NCBI GenBank assembly: GCA_949825045.1
Contig: OX463809.1
Coordinates: forward strand, 3,561,501-3,625,500
Direction: 5' to 3'
Length of the DNA: 64,000 nucleotides
From: Argyresthia goedartella
Lineage: Eukaryota; Arthropoda; Insecta; Lepidoptera; Argyresthiidae
Shown: positions 1 through 11,242 of the stretch, in pieces
Numbering within the stretch: the first letter of the stretch is position 1
Layout: each line of letters begins with the position of its first letter
Made by a program: the position numbers and the translations under genes
The notes under the pieces: model-generated
What the model saw: only the letters and a program-made list of their open reading frames with translations
The model's database searches: none
Told to the model about the DNA's origin: nothing

Positions 1-184
1 GAACGCACTCCAGGAACTCAGTTAAGCGATGAAAATCGTCGAATCAGCATTTCAGGCAGGACCTTCAATGAAATCTTACTCCAGATTTTCAGATGTTTCG
101 GGCAACTCGGGATGCTCTTAGATCAGCCAGACGGTATGCAAGCCTGCGCCAGATCAGAGACTTACATCATCCGTCTGTGTCCAG

Positions 185-262
185 GGTGACGACCGCACGC
201 CGGGCTACTTCCCCAAGGACTGCGTGCGCGAGGAGCCCGACTGCATCGGCGTCCTCGACTGA
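185..262 (+). CDS. Possible 3'-terminal coding exon, product unknown
   Basis: A pyrimidine-rich stretch ending in CAG precedes an open stretch of 25 codons that starts GDDRTPGYFPKDCVRE and ends in TGA at 260-262. The GYFPKDCV part resembles the final strand of an SH3-like fold, but this is too short to name a family. The segment is GC-rich in an otherwise AT-rich neighbourhood, which fits an exon. Upstream exons would lie before the window or in its first 184 bases, where I cannot define one. It could also be chance; a transcript or protein match is needed. Confidence 0.4.
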   Translation, partial: GDDRTPGYFPKDCVREEPDCIGVLD

Positions 263-558
263 TGTCAGCTGTGCGTCGCCGCGCGCGGGCCCGCCGACGA
301 CGACGCCGACCTCGTGTGAGACCGCCGCGCGCGTACGTACACTGGTAGAGAACACGCCAACTGAGCCAGCAGCGTATGCGAAGTAGTAGTAAGCGACGGC
401 GGCGGTGAGGGTTGCGTGGTAGGTAGGTAGTTATTCAATGTTTATGGGAGAGCCGCGAACGCATTTACACTTGTAGTGAAGCGGCGAAGTGAGGCAACAG
501 TGGGTGCGACACAACAACTTAGCTACGGGGCGTTGGGAAGAGTTGCGTGGTAGCACGT

Positions 559-591
559 GGTAGGTAGGTAGGTAGGTAGGTAGGTAGGTAG
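559..591. repeat. TAGG tetranucleotide microsatellite
   Basis: About eight tandem copies of TAGG. A shorter run of the same motif lies near 419-431, in a similar local context (GTTGCGTGGTAGG), suggesting a diverged local duplication of about 130 bp. Confidence 0.85.
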
Positions 592-1115
592 ATATTGTAT
601 GTTCAAATATGGGGGATCGCCGCCTCTGTACCAAGATATATCACAGTCGTCGGACGGGGCGATCGATGAAGCAAGAGTGGTAGTTAGGTTTTGTGAATGC
701 GCGTCTCATGCCGTCTGCGATATTTTTATCTGTAGATTTTGTTAAAAGCCGTGCCCTTCACTGCATGGCGTCTCCGTCGATTGAAATGCGCGTGCAAATT
801 TTTCGTCAGAATATGTGTCTGGTGGTTTGTTAAGTATTGTCACTGGTGAGATATTTAAAGGACAACGCTCAAATATTCAACCCACGTAAAGAAATGCAGC
901 TATAGATTTAGCTTCCCGAAGAATAAACAGTAAAAGCTTAGTAGGTATATGCAAGTGGTTACCTATCACAATAATGTGAATATTTTGTAGCTTAGAATGA
1001 TAAATTATGAGTTAGAGCAATCTAGAATATCTGCATTTAATAACCCAGATTATTTGGTAGCTTCGGACAAAGTACATGACAAATGCATTACCTATAGGCA
1101 ATTAATTGTGTTATA

Positions 1116-2034
1116 CAGGGTGTCCCATATGTCACACCCCAAAGCGATGCCGAAGGTAGACCTGACTTAGATGCAAGGGATAAGCCTCAGTGAAATTTGC
1201 ATGTAATTTGAGATATCGTCGGTTTAATAGATAGATAACTTCTTAAGTAGCTCCTATTTGTTGGTTTTTCTAATTTCTACTCAAAGAAAGCCATAAGTGT
1301 TATTTGTCGATGCCTAATGTAAAATACGAGAAAGGTATGACTTAATCGTAACTTAATCTACATGTTACTGGAGTATTGGAAGTTGGACCGTGATTTTGAA
1401 CTTTACCACTTTATCCAAATAATTTTTTTTAAGCGATGACTGTAACAAGTGTGTTAAATCTTCAGCAAAAACTCTGACTCCACATTTGATCAGCTGCCGT
1501 GGAAAAAATAATACTAGACACGGTATGAGAAAATGAAGTTTAAAAACATGCCTATGTTATGCTGATTCAAGAAAGGTACAACACTTGTATCATAGTAGGT
1601 ACCATGAAAGAGGAATTAATTCCACCATTAATCATCAAACTGGGGTTCAGCTTAGTAATAAAGGTGAAAGAAGAAGACTGAATATATCATTTGCTACCGA
1701 ATTTTTAATTATTTGTGAGATGTATTAGGACAAAAAGATAGATCAATTAAGTTAACTAGTGTGACCAATTCCAGAGACGTCACCACCTAATTAAACCAAC
1801 AAGTTTTAATATAGAACATATGGCTAACTATTCATAATAGTTTACAAATTACAAGAAACGTATTTAAGAAATGAGTGGCACTGACAATGTCACAAATGGG
1901 GAAATTTTTAAAAAGCCTTCGACGATATGTCGAATAGATGCAACATTCACTGAGGTCATGTTAGGCTTATTCGATGCATCTAAGGCAGGTCTACCTCCGG
2001 TGTCGCTGTAGTGTGTGACTTATGGGGCACCCTG
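1116..2034. mobile_element. Non-autonomous TIR transposon, 919 bp, TA target site
   Basis: The ends are inverted copies starting CAGGGTG(T/C)CCCATA(T/A)G and running for roughly 60 bp with scattered mismatches. The element is flanked by TA on both sides (1114-1115 and 2035-2036). No open reading frame of note lies inside, so it is a deletion derivative or MITE, probably of the Tc1/mariner type judging from the TA target; the superfamily is inference. A 28-bp direct repeat lies outside both ends (1077-1104 and 2049-2076). Confidence 0.8.
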
Positions 2035-5000
2035 TATGATAACCACCAGACAAATGCATTACCTATAGGTAATTAGTTATTTTATATGATGATTAGTTGG
2101 GACGCCCGCTGAACACAGGCGGGTGATCAGTTCTCTATTGTGACTATTTCACCCAAATTTTATATGATAGGTCACCACACATTAATAGCGCAAGTCAAAT
2201 ATAATATGTTATGGCGACCATTCTATTACTTGTTCTTATCACTAGGTTTTTATTAAAAATTATTATCTTAGTCAATGGCCTCAATTCTGAATTGCATTAT
2301 TAGATCAAGGAACCACAAGTCCTGTCAATTTAAGTTAGTTTGGTGCGTAATGTGCGCCAGAATTGATAACTATACCTATTTATTATTTGCTGACATAACA
2401 AAATAAATGGTCCATCAAATTATGGTATGAAAAATGATGTAACTATGATTTTAAATATTGATATATTATGATTTTAAGATGAAATCTCAGTGTTTTACTC
2501 ACGATTCTTTTTTGATGGCGTGCATGTTTGTTAATTAAAATAAACATATAGGATTATTATAATCATGTAAATAATATAGTTTTATTGAACTATATAGATG
2601 GTAACTAGTTGTGGAACATATACCTATACTGTGTCAGAATTGTTAATCTGTCTCTACTTTATTCTCTTACTATATTATAAGTCGTATACCTACATATAAT
2701 AATGTTTGTTGAACTTTTGATGAAGTCTATGCTCTCTCTGTCTATGACTGGTGTGTTTGGTAAATCAGATCGATGATGATAATGGTGCGAAAAAAATGCT
2801 TTAAAATTAGGATAGAGGCAAGCATGAGAAGCTTAGTTAAAATAACGGTGCATAAATGTAGCGTTTGGTATATCATCGAAATACAGAGACTAAAGACAAC
2901 CAGAACTTTTTAAATTAAGTGCTAACTTGAGCTCCTCAAATTAAAGAGTTGAGCTCTGTTCAAAGATCGATTGTCTTTATTTTCAGCTCAGCAAGAATAG
3001 TGAAAATGGATTATTCTACATGTTCAGGATAATGTACTTCATAACTTCTTTTATCTCATCGCTTCATATCAAAAATACTTCGTGTTTTTCTTTTAAATAT
3101 AAATGCATAGGGAAACCTCACCACCAACGCGAGGCCTCCAATATTCCAAATTAAAGTTTATAAAGTAAGCTAATATAAAAATAGTGAGATCTACTTAAAT
3201 GCAATGTATACAGTGCCAAACCAGTTTGGTCCACACCAAGTTGCGGTTATGTGATGACAAAAATTAAAGCAATACTAATAAATCGTTATTATAACACATT
3301 TTGTCAAGTGGCTACGTTATGATGATAGTGTGAAGATCTTGAGGTCTTTGATGAAATGACGAATGTAATACGACAAGTGTGCTACCGTGCGAAGATGAGT
3401 TTATTGTTTGGAAATAATATAGCACCATTATGTCACCTGTCTTGGGCATCTCTGGCCAGAGACATTTACCGTTTTTCCTTTAGAACCAGCACTTGAACTA
3501 TCAATATAATAATCAATCAATTAAAAAACTTACAGAAAATCAATGCCGATGCGTTAGGAAAAAATGCCAATAAGTCAGCGCGTAAATTTTTCCCTACAAC
3601 TCACAACTTATTATTCCAATGAACAGCCAACATAACTCCGTAAGTTGGAACGTACTTATATTTCAGAGTATAGACTAATTTATTTCCGATGTTTCAATTA
3701 CCTCAAATTACATCATCAAGTTTTACACGCTACATTCCATTATCAGTGACATTTCAGTAGGATCAGTGTTTTATTCATAAACTCCGCCCGCTCTTTGTCG
3801 AATACTAGGTACATACCTACTTGATGATCTATAGATATTAAGATTCCCTTATAACTTATAAAAAAACAGCTTATTGTAATAGCTAAGCAATAGCATGTCA
3901 ACCTCAATCTGATTTTTCCTTGAATGTTGGTAGAGTAGGATTTTAGGAACACTACTCTTCTTGCGTTCGCTAGTGCTAGTATCTACCCTTTGATCCAACT
4001 ACCGGATATGTTATGACTAAACGCCACTCCGAAGGTAAGTAATTAAACTGTAAGAAATAAAAATAAGTACACCGGAAGTTGTGTTAACATATGGCGGTGC
4101 TCATTCGATCATCGCTAGCGATCCGCTAGTTATTAGGGGTGGTAAGATGATGATATGATAAAGATAACGCTGTATTCTAAACGATAGCTTATATTGTACT
4201 ATTTGTCAATCGATCACTTATAACAATGTTAACAAATATAAAATACCTAATAAATACGATATAAATGTCCATGCTCACATAAAATATGTGAATAAAATTA
4301 TCACCGCTTTATTAAGTGTTGTGAGATAAATTGTCAATAAGAATAAAAATGGCAAATGCACGAAAATATTGATCCTTGTCCAAGATGTCAGGGTTTCATT
4401 TAGTGATTGTTAAAATACATTTCATGTACATATTATATAAATGTCACATGATATATTGTATGGAATTGTTTGTTTATTTATGACGAGTGGTGTGGCAGAT
4501 ATTTTCACAAGTAAGAGTAAGTTTAAATAGCAAAAATATATGTTAAAAACATACATAACACATAAAAATATAACATGCAGAGTATGGAGATTTTACCTAT
4601 ATGATTGTTGTGACTTAAAATATATATTTTTGGAATTTAGTTTCAAAAATTGCAATTATTATTACAAAAACACATACCATACGTAGAAAGAGATAGGCAC
4701 ACTACAATTTATTTGTTTATTATCAGGGACTTACAAGTATTGTTTCAATATTGCGCATTATCTTATAAGCATTGTTTTAATATTGCGCATAATAAAATGA
4801 ACCGAACCTTCTGTAAGGTAATTTTTAACAAGTTTTGAAGTCATGTTTTCTTGTCAGTATGTGAGGTACCTACTGACTCCAGGGTTGGGTAGACTTTTCT
4901 TGCAGCGCGATCGAAGTATTAGAAAACGCATGATTTTATTATTTCTACAATCAAACTCTTTCTTGATATCACATAAGTACCTATATCTAAGATGGTTCTT

Positions 5001-5755
5001 TCAAATTTTGTGCCAAGGTTTGTGTAATTTTATTCTTACGAATAAGAAAATATTGTTGAAATAGGAAATCTATTTCATATATGCAGTTTGATCTCCATTA
5101 CTTCCTTACTTTGAGCTAAACTAATACAAAATATTATTTGGAAATGAAAATTCGTTACGTACATTAAAATTATAAAATAGTTATACATAATAGCGAAAAA
5201 TATATTTTACTATTTGTATAGAATCAGCCATTATACGTAGGCACTGATTGATGCGCACAAATGTTTTATATTTAGTGAGGCACATATGTCTATGCTTTTT
5301 TTATGCGTTTGGTGCTAAGCTTAAGCTGCAATTTTTTGTGTTCATGATTTGTAACAATCGCAACTTTTTAAATAATTGGTTGATCATAAGTTGGTCACCT
5401 AAAGTCACTAGTACATCCGTAGGAATCACCAAGGAGATGTAAATGAATTTTGATATTATTTATGTTGATATTTGTAAGTATGATTATTGCAGAAATGTCA
5501 TATCTCACTGTTCGTAGCCCTATAAGTTACGCCGAAATGAAATAAATACACGGTTGTAGAATTACTTATAACTTTTATTTATACCTTTTACTTTCAGTCT
5601 TATATTATTTACTTTAAAATTTATCGCCATCTTTCCAAATTTTTAAGGTTATGTCATTTCCGTTGTCACAATCAAAGTCACACACCATTGTGTAGATATC
5701 GTCGACATTTACAACCCAAGCGTTAATTGCAAGAAATGACCAAAATTATACTAAA
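2035..5755. other. AT-rich stretch without recognisable genes
   Basis: I see no coding exon, RNA gene or complete transposon in these 3.7 kb. Small features are a GCCCGC...GCGGGT hairpin near 2102-2124 and a roughly 30-bp direct duplication with the core ATATTGCGCAT near 4736-4796. The region may hold the 3' flank of the sulfiredoxin gene, which ends at 5756 on the minus strand. Confidence 0.6.
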
Positions 5756-6862
5756 CTACTTCAAATCCGGAGTGCTACTTCCCAAGTAAGTCCTCAGGTC
5801 TGTGATGGTAGAGCGTACCAGCTTGGCCGGTATGGTGGCGCGGTGCAGCCGTTGGTACGCCGCGAAGCGATGGCAGCCCCCGAAGCTGTAATAGTAGTCG
5901 CCGCCCTCCGAACCCTGGATCCAGAGGATGTCTATTGGTGGTACTAGCCCTTTCTGCTCCTCTTTCTAGGAACGAACAAATGAAAATGTTGTTACTATGT
6001 AATATTGTATATCTGGCTTTGTCATCACATGGAAAATGACATGACGACAGTATCAGTGGTTCAGAGTAGGATGAAAAACAATGTATTTACTTTCTATCCA
6101 GGTACTATAAACACGTTGGTATTTTGGTATATCGTCGTAGATTCCGATTACATCAATGCCTAAACGAGCGTTTGGTAAGAAAACAAGTTTTATTGAATTG
6201 CCTAAGCTATCCTAACTAGGTGCATATCATACCGAAAAGGGCACCAGTACCGGCCAGACTGGTTGGTCAACAGATCTGCAAACTGCCACAACTAAATCTC
6301 TCGAATACAAATATAAGATAAATCTAAATGTGCCTCTTCTACTCCGAATGGGAAAAGATGTAAGCATAACATTGCTTCTGGCCCCACACTAGGTTACCAT
6401 GTGTCATGGGAACCAGAAACAGCGACATCACTCACATATAAACATCCAATAATGCAGAGGTTTTTTTTTTCTTTATTCCCAATCGGGAACCTACGTTCGT
6501 TCTGCGCAGGCGACTCTCGTTCGGTCATGCCTTGCATGCCTGTTCAATTGTTCATGGTCACAGTTAGCAGTCCTACCACGAGCTTACGCGACGGTAATGG
6601 CGAAGATACAGCATCTCACCCCTCGTCGTTAAATGTTACGTTGCCATTACGGATCTGATTATTTGGAGCCAGGAGCGGTCGTGCCGCCGTCCTCAATAGA
6701 GCAACGGTTGAACCATCTGTCAAAATATAAGAGGCCTACCTGTATGGTCTCCATGAGCGAGGCCACTTTGCTCTCATCCAGCTCCGGTATGAAGGGTCTG
6801 GTGATGACGGACATGGGCACGTCGTGGACTTCCTCCTTGTAGGCACTGTGGATGCTCGCCAT
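5756..6862 (-). CDS. Srx: Sulfiredoxin, two exons
   Basis: Sulfiredoxin reduces the over-oxidised (sulfinic) catalytic cysteine of typical 2-Cys peroxiredoxins, using ATP, in the cytosol. Exon 1 (6740-6862, 41 codons) starts at the ATG in GGACAATGG and ends CAG before a GTAGGC donor. Exon 2 (5756-5965, 69 codons plus TAG) follows a CTAG acceptor. The joined frame gives 110 aa. Family signatures are [10 protein letters not shown] near residue 11, [15 protein letters not shown], the catalytic FGGCHR, and [18 protein letters not shown] near the C-terminus. An ATP-binding basic residue is expected within the GCHR segment. The 774-bp intron contains a SINE-like copy. A TTG seven codons upstream of the ATG is open in frame, but the ATG has the better context. 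I am confident of the family. Confidence 0.93.
6368..6520 (-). mobile_element. SINE-like repeat, copy 1, in sulfiredoxin intron
   Basis: This matches copy 2 at 7247-7412 over the segment GATGTTTATATGTG(A/T)GTGA and its flanks. It shares the poly-A-like run in AATAAAGAAAAAAA and the end GAAGCAATG. The tRNA-like head is more diverged here than in copy 2. Confidence 0.65.
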
Positions 6863-7023
6863 TGTCCTCGCTACGATTACCAAAACAAGCAGGTGGTATA
6901 ACAGGCTGATTTAAATGTGCCGTATGAGGTGTGTGTAGGATACCTTAGAGCCACTGAATAAATCCTTATTACTGATAGTGGTTAGTTTTGTGAATTAACC
7001 CCTAAACCCTGAAATTTACACAC

Positions 7024-7241
7024 AGGTACTATCGAACCATCTGAATCATGACCCACCATAAGCTTATTTTGCTAAACCCCTTAAATGCAAGTAGGTCGAA
7101 ATTCGCTTGAAGGTTTATTTCCTTGGTTACGAACTTGTTATCATTTGATTAGACACTGACATTTTGATAGATCTTACAAGTTTGAAAGTTTCAAACGAAT
7201 TATCAGGCAAGTGGGTCATGATTCAGTTGGTTCGATTGTAC
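7024..7241. mobile_element. Short TIR element (MITE), about 218 bp
   Basis: The terminal arms at 7027-7056 and 7210-7239 are inverted copies of about 29 bp with the core CTGAATCATGACCCAC and only a few mismatches. The interior is AT-rich and non-coding. It abuts the SINE-like copy at 7247. Confidence 0.65.
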
Positions 7242-7246
7242 ATACA

Positions 7247-7412
7247 TTGCTTCTAACCCCACTAAAATACCGTGTCGTGGGAACCTGAAACAGCGACGTC
7301 ACACACATATAAACATCCAAGACCTGGGCTTTTTTTCTTTATCCCCAGCCGGGGATCGAACCCGGGACCTCTCTCGCATGGTAGGCAGAGCCACAACTGC
7401 AGCGCCTCAGAG
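7247..7412 (-). mobile_element. tRNA-related SINE, copy 2
   Basis: On the minus strand this holds a near-perfect RNA polymerase III B box (GGTTCGATCCCC) inside a CCCGGGTTCGATCCCCGG stem-loop typical of a tRNA T-arm. An A-box-like segment lies about 50 bases upstream. A body shared with copy 1 at 6368-6520 follows. The tRNA resemblance and two dispersed copies support a SINE; the family name is unknown to me. Confidence 0.7.
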
Positions 7413-7844
7413 AAATCATGATCTCATTCATCTAGACATTAATCATGAAGTAATAAATACTACACAAATTATTTTATTATACGGGTCATTGTCAAAGCTT
7501 GATCCAAATTTAAGCAAAAATGAAAGTTTGACTTTTTATGAAATTCGACATTTATTTAGTACACATACATGCATTTAAAGATAAACAAGATACAACCAGA
7601 GATCAAACTTAAGATTTAAATAAGTTATATATTAAAAATCATTTTATGGTTCCACCGAAAAGACGAGGCTGTCCACCGAATAGACTAAAAATGCAATTAC
7701 AACATGAAAAAGACAAAAATAATTAAATTCTTTTGCATTATAACATAGAACCTCTTCTTACGAACAAATCAACAGAACACAGTTATGGTTGGCAAGGAAC
7801 ATTTATAGAGAAAAAAAATATTTTGTCTTTGTCCACCGAAAGGA

Positions 7845-10190
7845 CTATGTCTTTTTGTTGGAAAAAATTTCTTCATCGTCTGATGAGTCCCAAAAACTTT
7901 GTTTCCAGTTTTCTCGAGATTTCTTCGTGCGCACGGTATTCTTTGGAGTTTCAGCTCGTGTAAGAGGTGGCGATCTTGAGCTATCGGAATAAACATCGTT
8001 ATAACGAATGCGCTTTCGACTTTGTATTCCACGAAGGGTCTTGGAACAAGTTGGTTCTTCAGAGTCATTGATTTGGGGCTCAAAAATCGATGGACTAGAC
8101 ATTGTTCTCGATGTCTGGTTATCTCTTGGATCTAGCAATTGGCTTACTATTGGGCTCCAGTTAGAACTAAGCAGCGGACTTGCTATGCTCAGCAAGGGAC
8201 TGGGAAGAGAACTCGAAGTTGGTGAGGGAGCAGGTATCTCGTTACGTGGTTTTAGGTCAAGTGTTATATGGCCCAAATTGTAGTGCACGCACGTAGCTCC
8301 TGGGGCACAAGTAGTGCAGCTCAGTCTTCGGAATTGGAGGATTTTTGGTTCTCGCTTGTCCCATGTTACTTGATGCACTTGCATGGTACCGCGGAAAGGG
8401 CAGATTTTGCTGTTTTCAATCAGTCTTTCAATGTCTTTCGCTGCCGCATCGTCAATTTTTATAACATTGATGCCCTTACAGTCTTGATGTACACATTCAA
8501 TGAAAGCGTCTATGTTATTGACGTCGTTTCCTTTGGCAACATGCTTATCAGCCGTTCGCTTGAGGCACCCTCCTACACCATCAGGGGCTCCCTTACCGTG
8601 TCCACTCGCACTATAGTGCCACAGTATACTACTCGCTTGCGTTTCTTCGCTTAAGTATGCAGCTATCAAGTGAAACATAGTCTTATTTTTGTACTGTGTC
8701 GATGGTCCGTCGCTTAAAATATGGAGACGTTTAAGAGTCGGGACCAATGTCTTTATCGTGGCAATAATGGGCTTCAAGTGTGCACAAATGTATATAGGTC
8801 CATGGTTCAAGATGTCACTGACCGTACAAAAAGACTTTGCGATGATACGCTTCTCCTCTGTGTTTTCATCAACATAGTAAAATACCACAGTATGAAGCGA
8901 CAGCTGATCTTTTGACCCACCAAAGTGAGCAGACTGTATTTCTGAAGAGTACTTACAGTTGTAATTTTCGGAAAAGTCTATGTGCAGTAGACCTTCGCTC
9001 GGAGACATATTTGTTTTAATATCCTTGACGACATTAAACTGGTGAAACGTAATACAGACATGTTTCATGAATCGTCCGATGCTGTTCGTCAGGTGAATTG
9101 CCAGTTGTTGTTTAGATGTTACGACAACTTCTTTAATAGTCTTCTGACAGAGTTTCTCTTGGCCTTTGATCGTTTGCATAATCTTTTTGGTGACCCATCG
9201 CTCATACTTTACCGTATCATTTGGGGTGAATTGGTTGAATGCGATCTTCTTGAACCTACACGCCAAACATGTCCGTTCTAGACATTTTTCTGTCATCTCT
9301 TCACAGCAAATAGATTTGCTTACTGCCATGGGGGAGTTTTCATTTATCACGTGAGAATTTTTCAGTGATTTCACTAATAATTCCATGTTGGTATGTATTG
9401 CACACAAACAAGTCTCACGTGCTGCAACTTTAGGGTTCAACACCCAAAAAGGTCTATATCGACAAAAAGTTTTATACGATATTTTCAGGTTTGTTTGGGT
9501 CACAAATTTTTTGTGCAAATTGATGAGGGACTCATTGAGTAAGCGAATCTGTTTTTTCTGTTTAAATCTAGTGATAGTTTCTTTTTTTCCGGCTGTTGAA
9601 CGACTAGAATCGTCACTGAGAAGAAATTCACGGACAGCACTGGACACGTCTTTACTTTCTTTTGTTCTTGTTGTTGTTTTTGTTTGTTTGTGTTTCTTCT
9701 CCTTCCGCAGTCTATTGCAACGCATCTTATACTTAGCAAGCTTGTTTGCTAGAACCTTAAGTTGAGATTTGAGCAGGAAATTTTCATTTTTAAGTCGTCG
9801 TTTGTTTTTCTCTGCAACAGCTCGGCCTGATTCAGACCTCGATCTGAGTGACGACACCGACGAAGGCGCTGGACTGGATGGAGGAGTTTCCTGATCAATT
9901 GATAGCAAAGCTTGTTTTTGTGCTTTCAATCTGTCTCTACGTAATTTTGCGTCTTTTGCCCATTTATTTCGTAGATATCTTTGCTCTCTTTCTGCTAAAT
10001 CCTGAATTTTCTTAATTTTTCCTTGCGACTTCTGTCTATAGTAGTATTCTCTATCTTTTCTTCTTTTTTCTTCTAAGGCTATTGGATTTTTCTTAAGTTT
10101 TTCCCTTGCTTTCCTCATGCTTAACTTCTTTTGCTCACGTCGCTTTTTATTTTTTTCTTCTTCGGTAGGTTTTTTCCTGGTTTTTGCCAT
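7845..10190 (-). CDS. DDE-like transposase-type protein, 781 aa, family uncertain
   Basis: A single uninterrupted frame. Residues 1-170 are very basic with heptad-like leucines (coiled coil, probable DNA binding), including a Ser/Pro linker near 101-120. Residues 235-315 contain paired cysteines (CLCAIH, CCEEMTEKC, CLACR). The core has three conserved-looking acidic motifs: HIDFSENY (Asp405), LSDGPSTQYKN (Asp494) and HGKGAPDGVGG (Asp537). A Cys cluster CTTCAPGATC follows near 625-634, then a Ser/Pro-rich tail. I have seen this motif set in large uncharacterised insect and cnidarian proteins that look like transposases; Sola-like is one possibility but unproven. The surrounding CCACCGAA repeats support a mobile origin. 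The intact frame argues for recent activity or for domestication. Confidence 0.75.
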   Translation of the reverse strand: MAKTRKKPTEEEKNKKRREQKKLSMRKAREKLKKNPIALEEKRRKDREYYYRQKSQGKIKKIQDLAEREQRYLRNKWAKDAKLRRDRLKAQKQALLSIDQETPPSSPAPSSVSSLRSRSESGRAVAEKNKRRLKNENFLLKSQLKVLANKLAKYKMRCNRLRKEKKHKQTKTTTRTKESKDVSSAVREFLLSDDSSRSTAGKKETITRFKQKKQIRLLNESLINLHKKFVTQTNLKISYKTFCRYRPFWVLNPKVAARETCLCAIHTNMELLVKSLKNSHVINENSPMAVSKSICCEEMTEKCLERTCLACRFKKIAFNQFTPNDTVKYERWVTKKIMQTIKGQEKLCQKTIKEVVVTSKQQLAIHLTNSIGRFMKHVCITFHQFNVVKDIKTNMSPSEGLLHIDFSENYNCKYSSEIQSAHFGGSKDQLSLHTVVFYYVDENTEEKRIIAKSFCTVSDILNHGPIYICAHLKPIIATIKTLVPTLKRLHILSDGPSTQYKNKTMFHLIAAYLSEETQASSILWHYSASGHGKGAPDGVGGCLKRTADKHVAKGNDVNNIDAFIECVHQDCKGINVIKIDDAAAKDIERLIENSKICPFRGTMQVHQVTWDKREPKILQFRRLSCTTCAPGATCVHYNLGHITLDLKPRNEIPAPSPTSSSLPSPLLSIASPLLSSNWSPIVSQLLDPRDNQTSRTMSSPSIFEPQINDSEEPTCSKTLRGIQSRKRIRYNDVYSDSSRSPPLTRAETPKNTVRTKKSRENWKQSFWDSSDDEEIFSNKKT

Positions 10191-10754
10191 ATTCTGCGGA
10201 CAAATGGAACGTGCACCTGAACCAAAGTAAAAAGCAAAGAAATAAATGGAAAAGGAAGGTGAAGGAACATTTTTTTATTATAATCCAAACATACATAAGT
10301 AGCACTGCTAGCACGTCCAACCCATAGATATTAGTGAAGAACTAATAACCCAGTAAATAGAGACTACCACTGAAGGGGTTTGCTTACAAAGACGTGTTGA
10401 AACATGAGAAATTATTCTGCTCGTCTTCTTTTGGTCGCAAACGGTCTGGTAGTTATACATTTTTGATATGGTGTCTAGGATGGTTATTAAGTATTTAAAA
10501 AGCAAAATGCACAATTCCTCTCCCTCCGCCCCCGCAGCCATATTGAAAATATCGGTAATTTAGAACTACCGGACCGTTTGTAAGCAGAATCTCTTCTATT
10601 CACTGGATTAGAAGTACAAAAGAGAAAAATGCATAATTCAATTTGTATAGCCAATTTGCAGCGTGTCTATAATTGCAGTTGAATATACTTACTTTGGATT
10701 AAGTCACACTCATTCATCCTTAAGTTGCCCAAAAACAAACACATTTCACTAAGC

Positions 10755-10824
10755 GATCCATTCGGTGGACATTAATCTTTTCGGTGTACTTAAATACCAC
10801 CGAAAAGACGTCCACCGAATAGAC
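10755..10824. promoter_or_regulatory. Palindromic cluster of CCACCGAA motifs upstream of the 781-aa ORF
   Basis: Reading along the plus strand there are two inverted motif copies (TTCGGTGGAC, CTTTTCGGTG) followed by two direct copies (CCACCGAAAAGACG, TCCACCGAATAGAC). Together they form an imperfect palindrome of about 70 bp. It lies about 570 bp upstream of the ORF start. Such arrays are typical transposase-binding subterminal repeats; the function is inferred. Confidence 0.6.
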
Positions 10825-11242
10825 TTTTCACAGGAAATATCATTTATCACGCAACATTTTGAGGTTATGTCAAAATTCAAAGACTATAATTATTATGGAC
10901 CTATTTGTTTATAAAATAATTAATGGCAACCAATTTTCAAGGTTTTACTTACCAAAACACGAATGGAACCGAAAAGATGCACGGAACTTTGACACTGCCA
11001 ATTGTTTTTTAAAGATTAGCTTTAATGTTTTGCGCGCTCGACTCACGGAAAGATGGCGCTGAGTGAGAGTAATGCAGTATTGGGTGCGTTCGTAAATTAC
11101 ACTACGGTCCGGAAATTTCATTGTTTACTAAATAATTGGTTCGATTAAAAAAAGTCCACCAAGTAGACGTTTGTTTCCGTAACAATGTTTGAATGTGCAA
11201 AAAGTGTATTTATATGAATCCTTCATTATTGTCCTTTATACA

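Noticed and set aside
7247..7412. Functional tRNA gene
   Set aside because: Only the T-arm/B box is convincing; acceptor stem and anticodon arm do not fold, and a second repeat copy exists, so it is a SINE.
10308..10541. Minus-strand ORF starting MAAGAEGEELC upstream of the 781-aa ORF
   Set aside because: Good start context, but no domain, no clear splice link to the larger ORF, and composition typical of non-coding AT-rich DNA after the first 20 codons.
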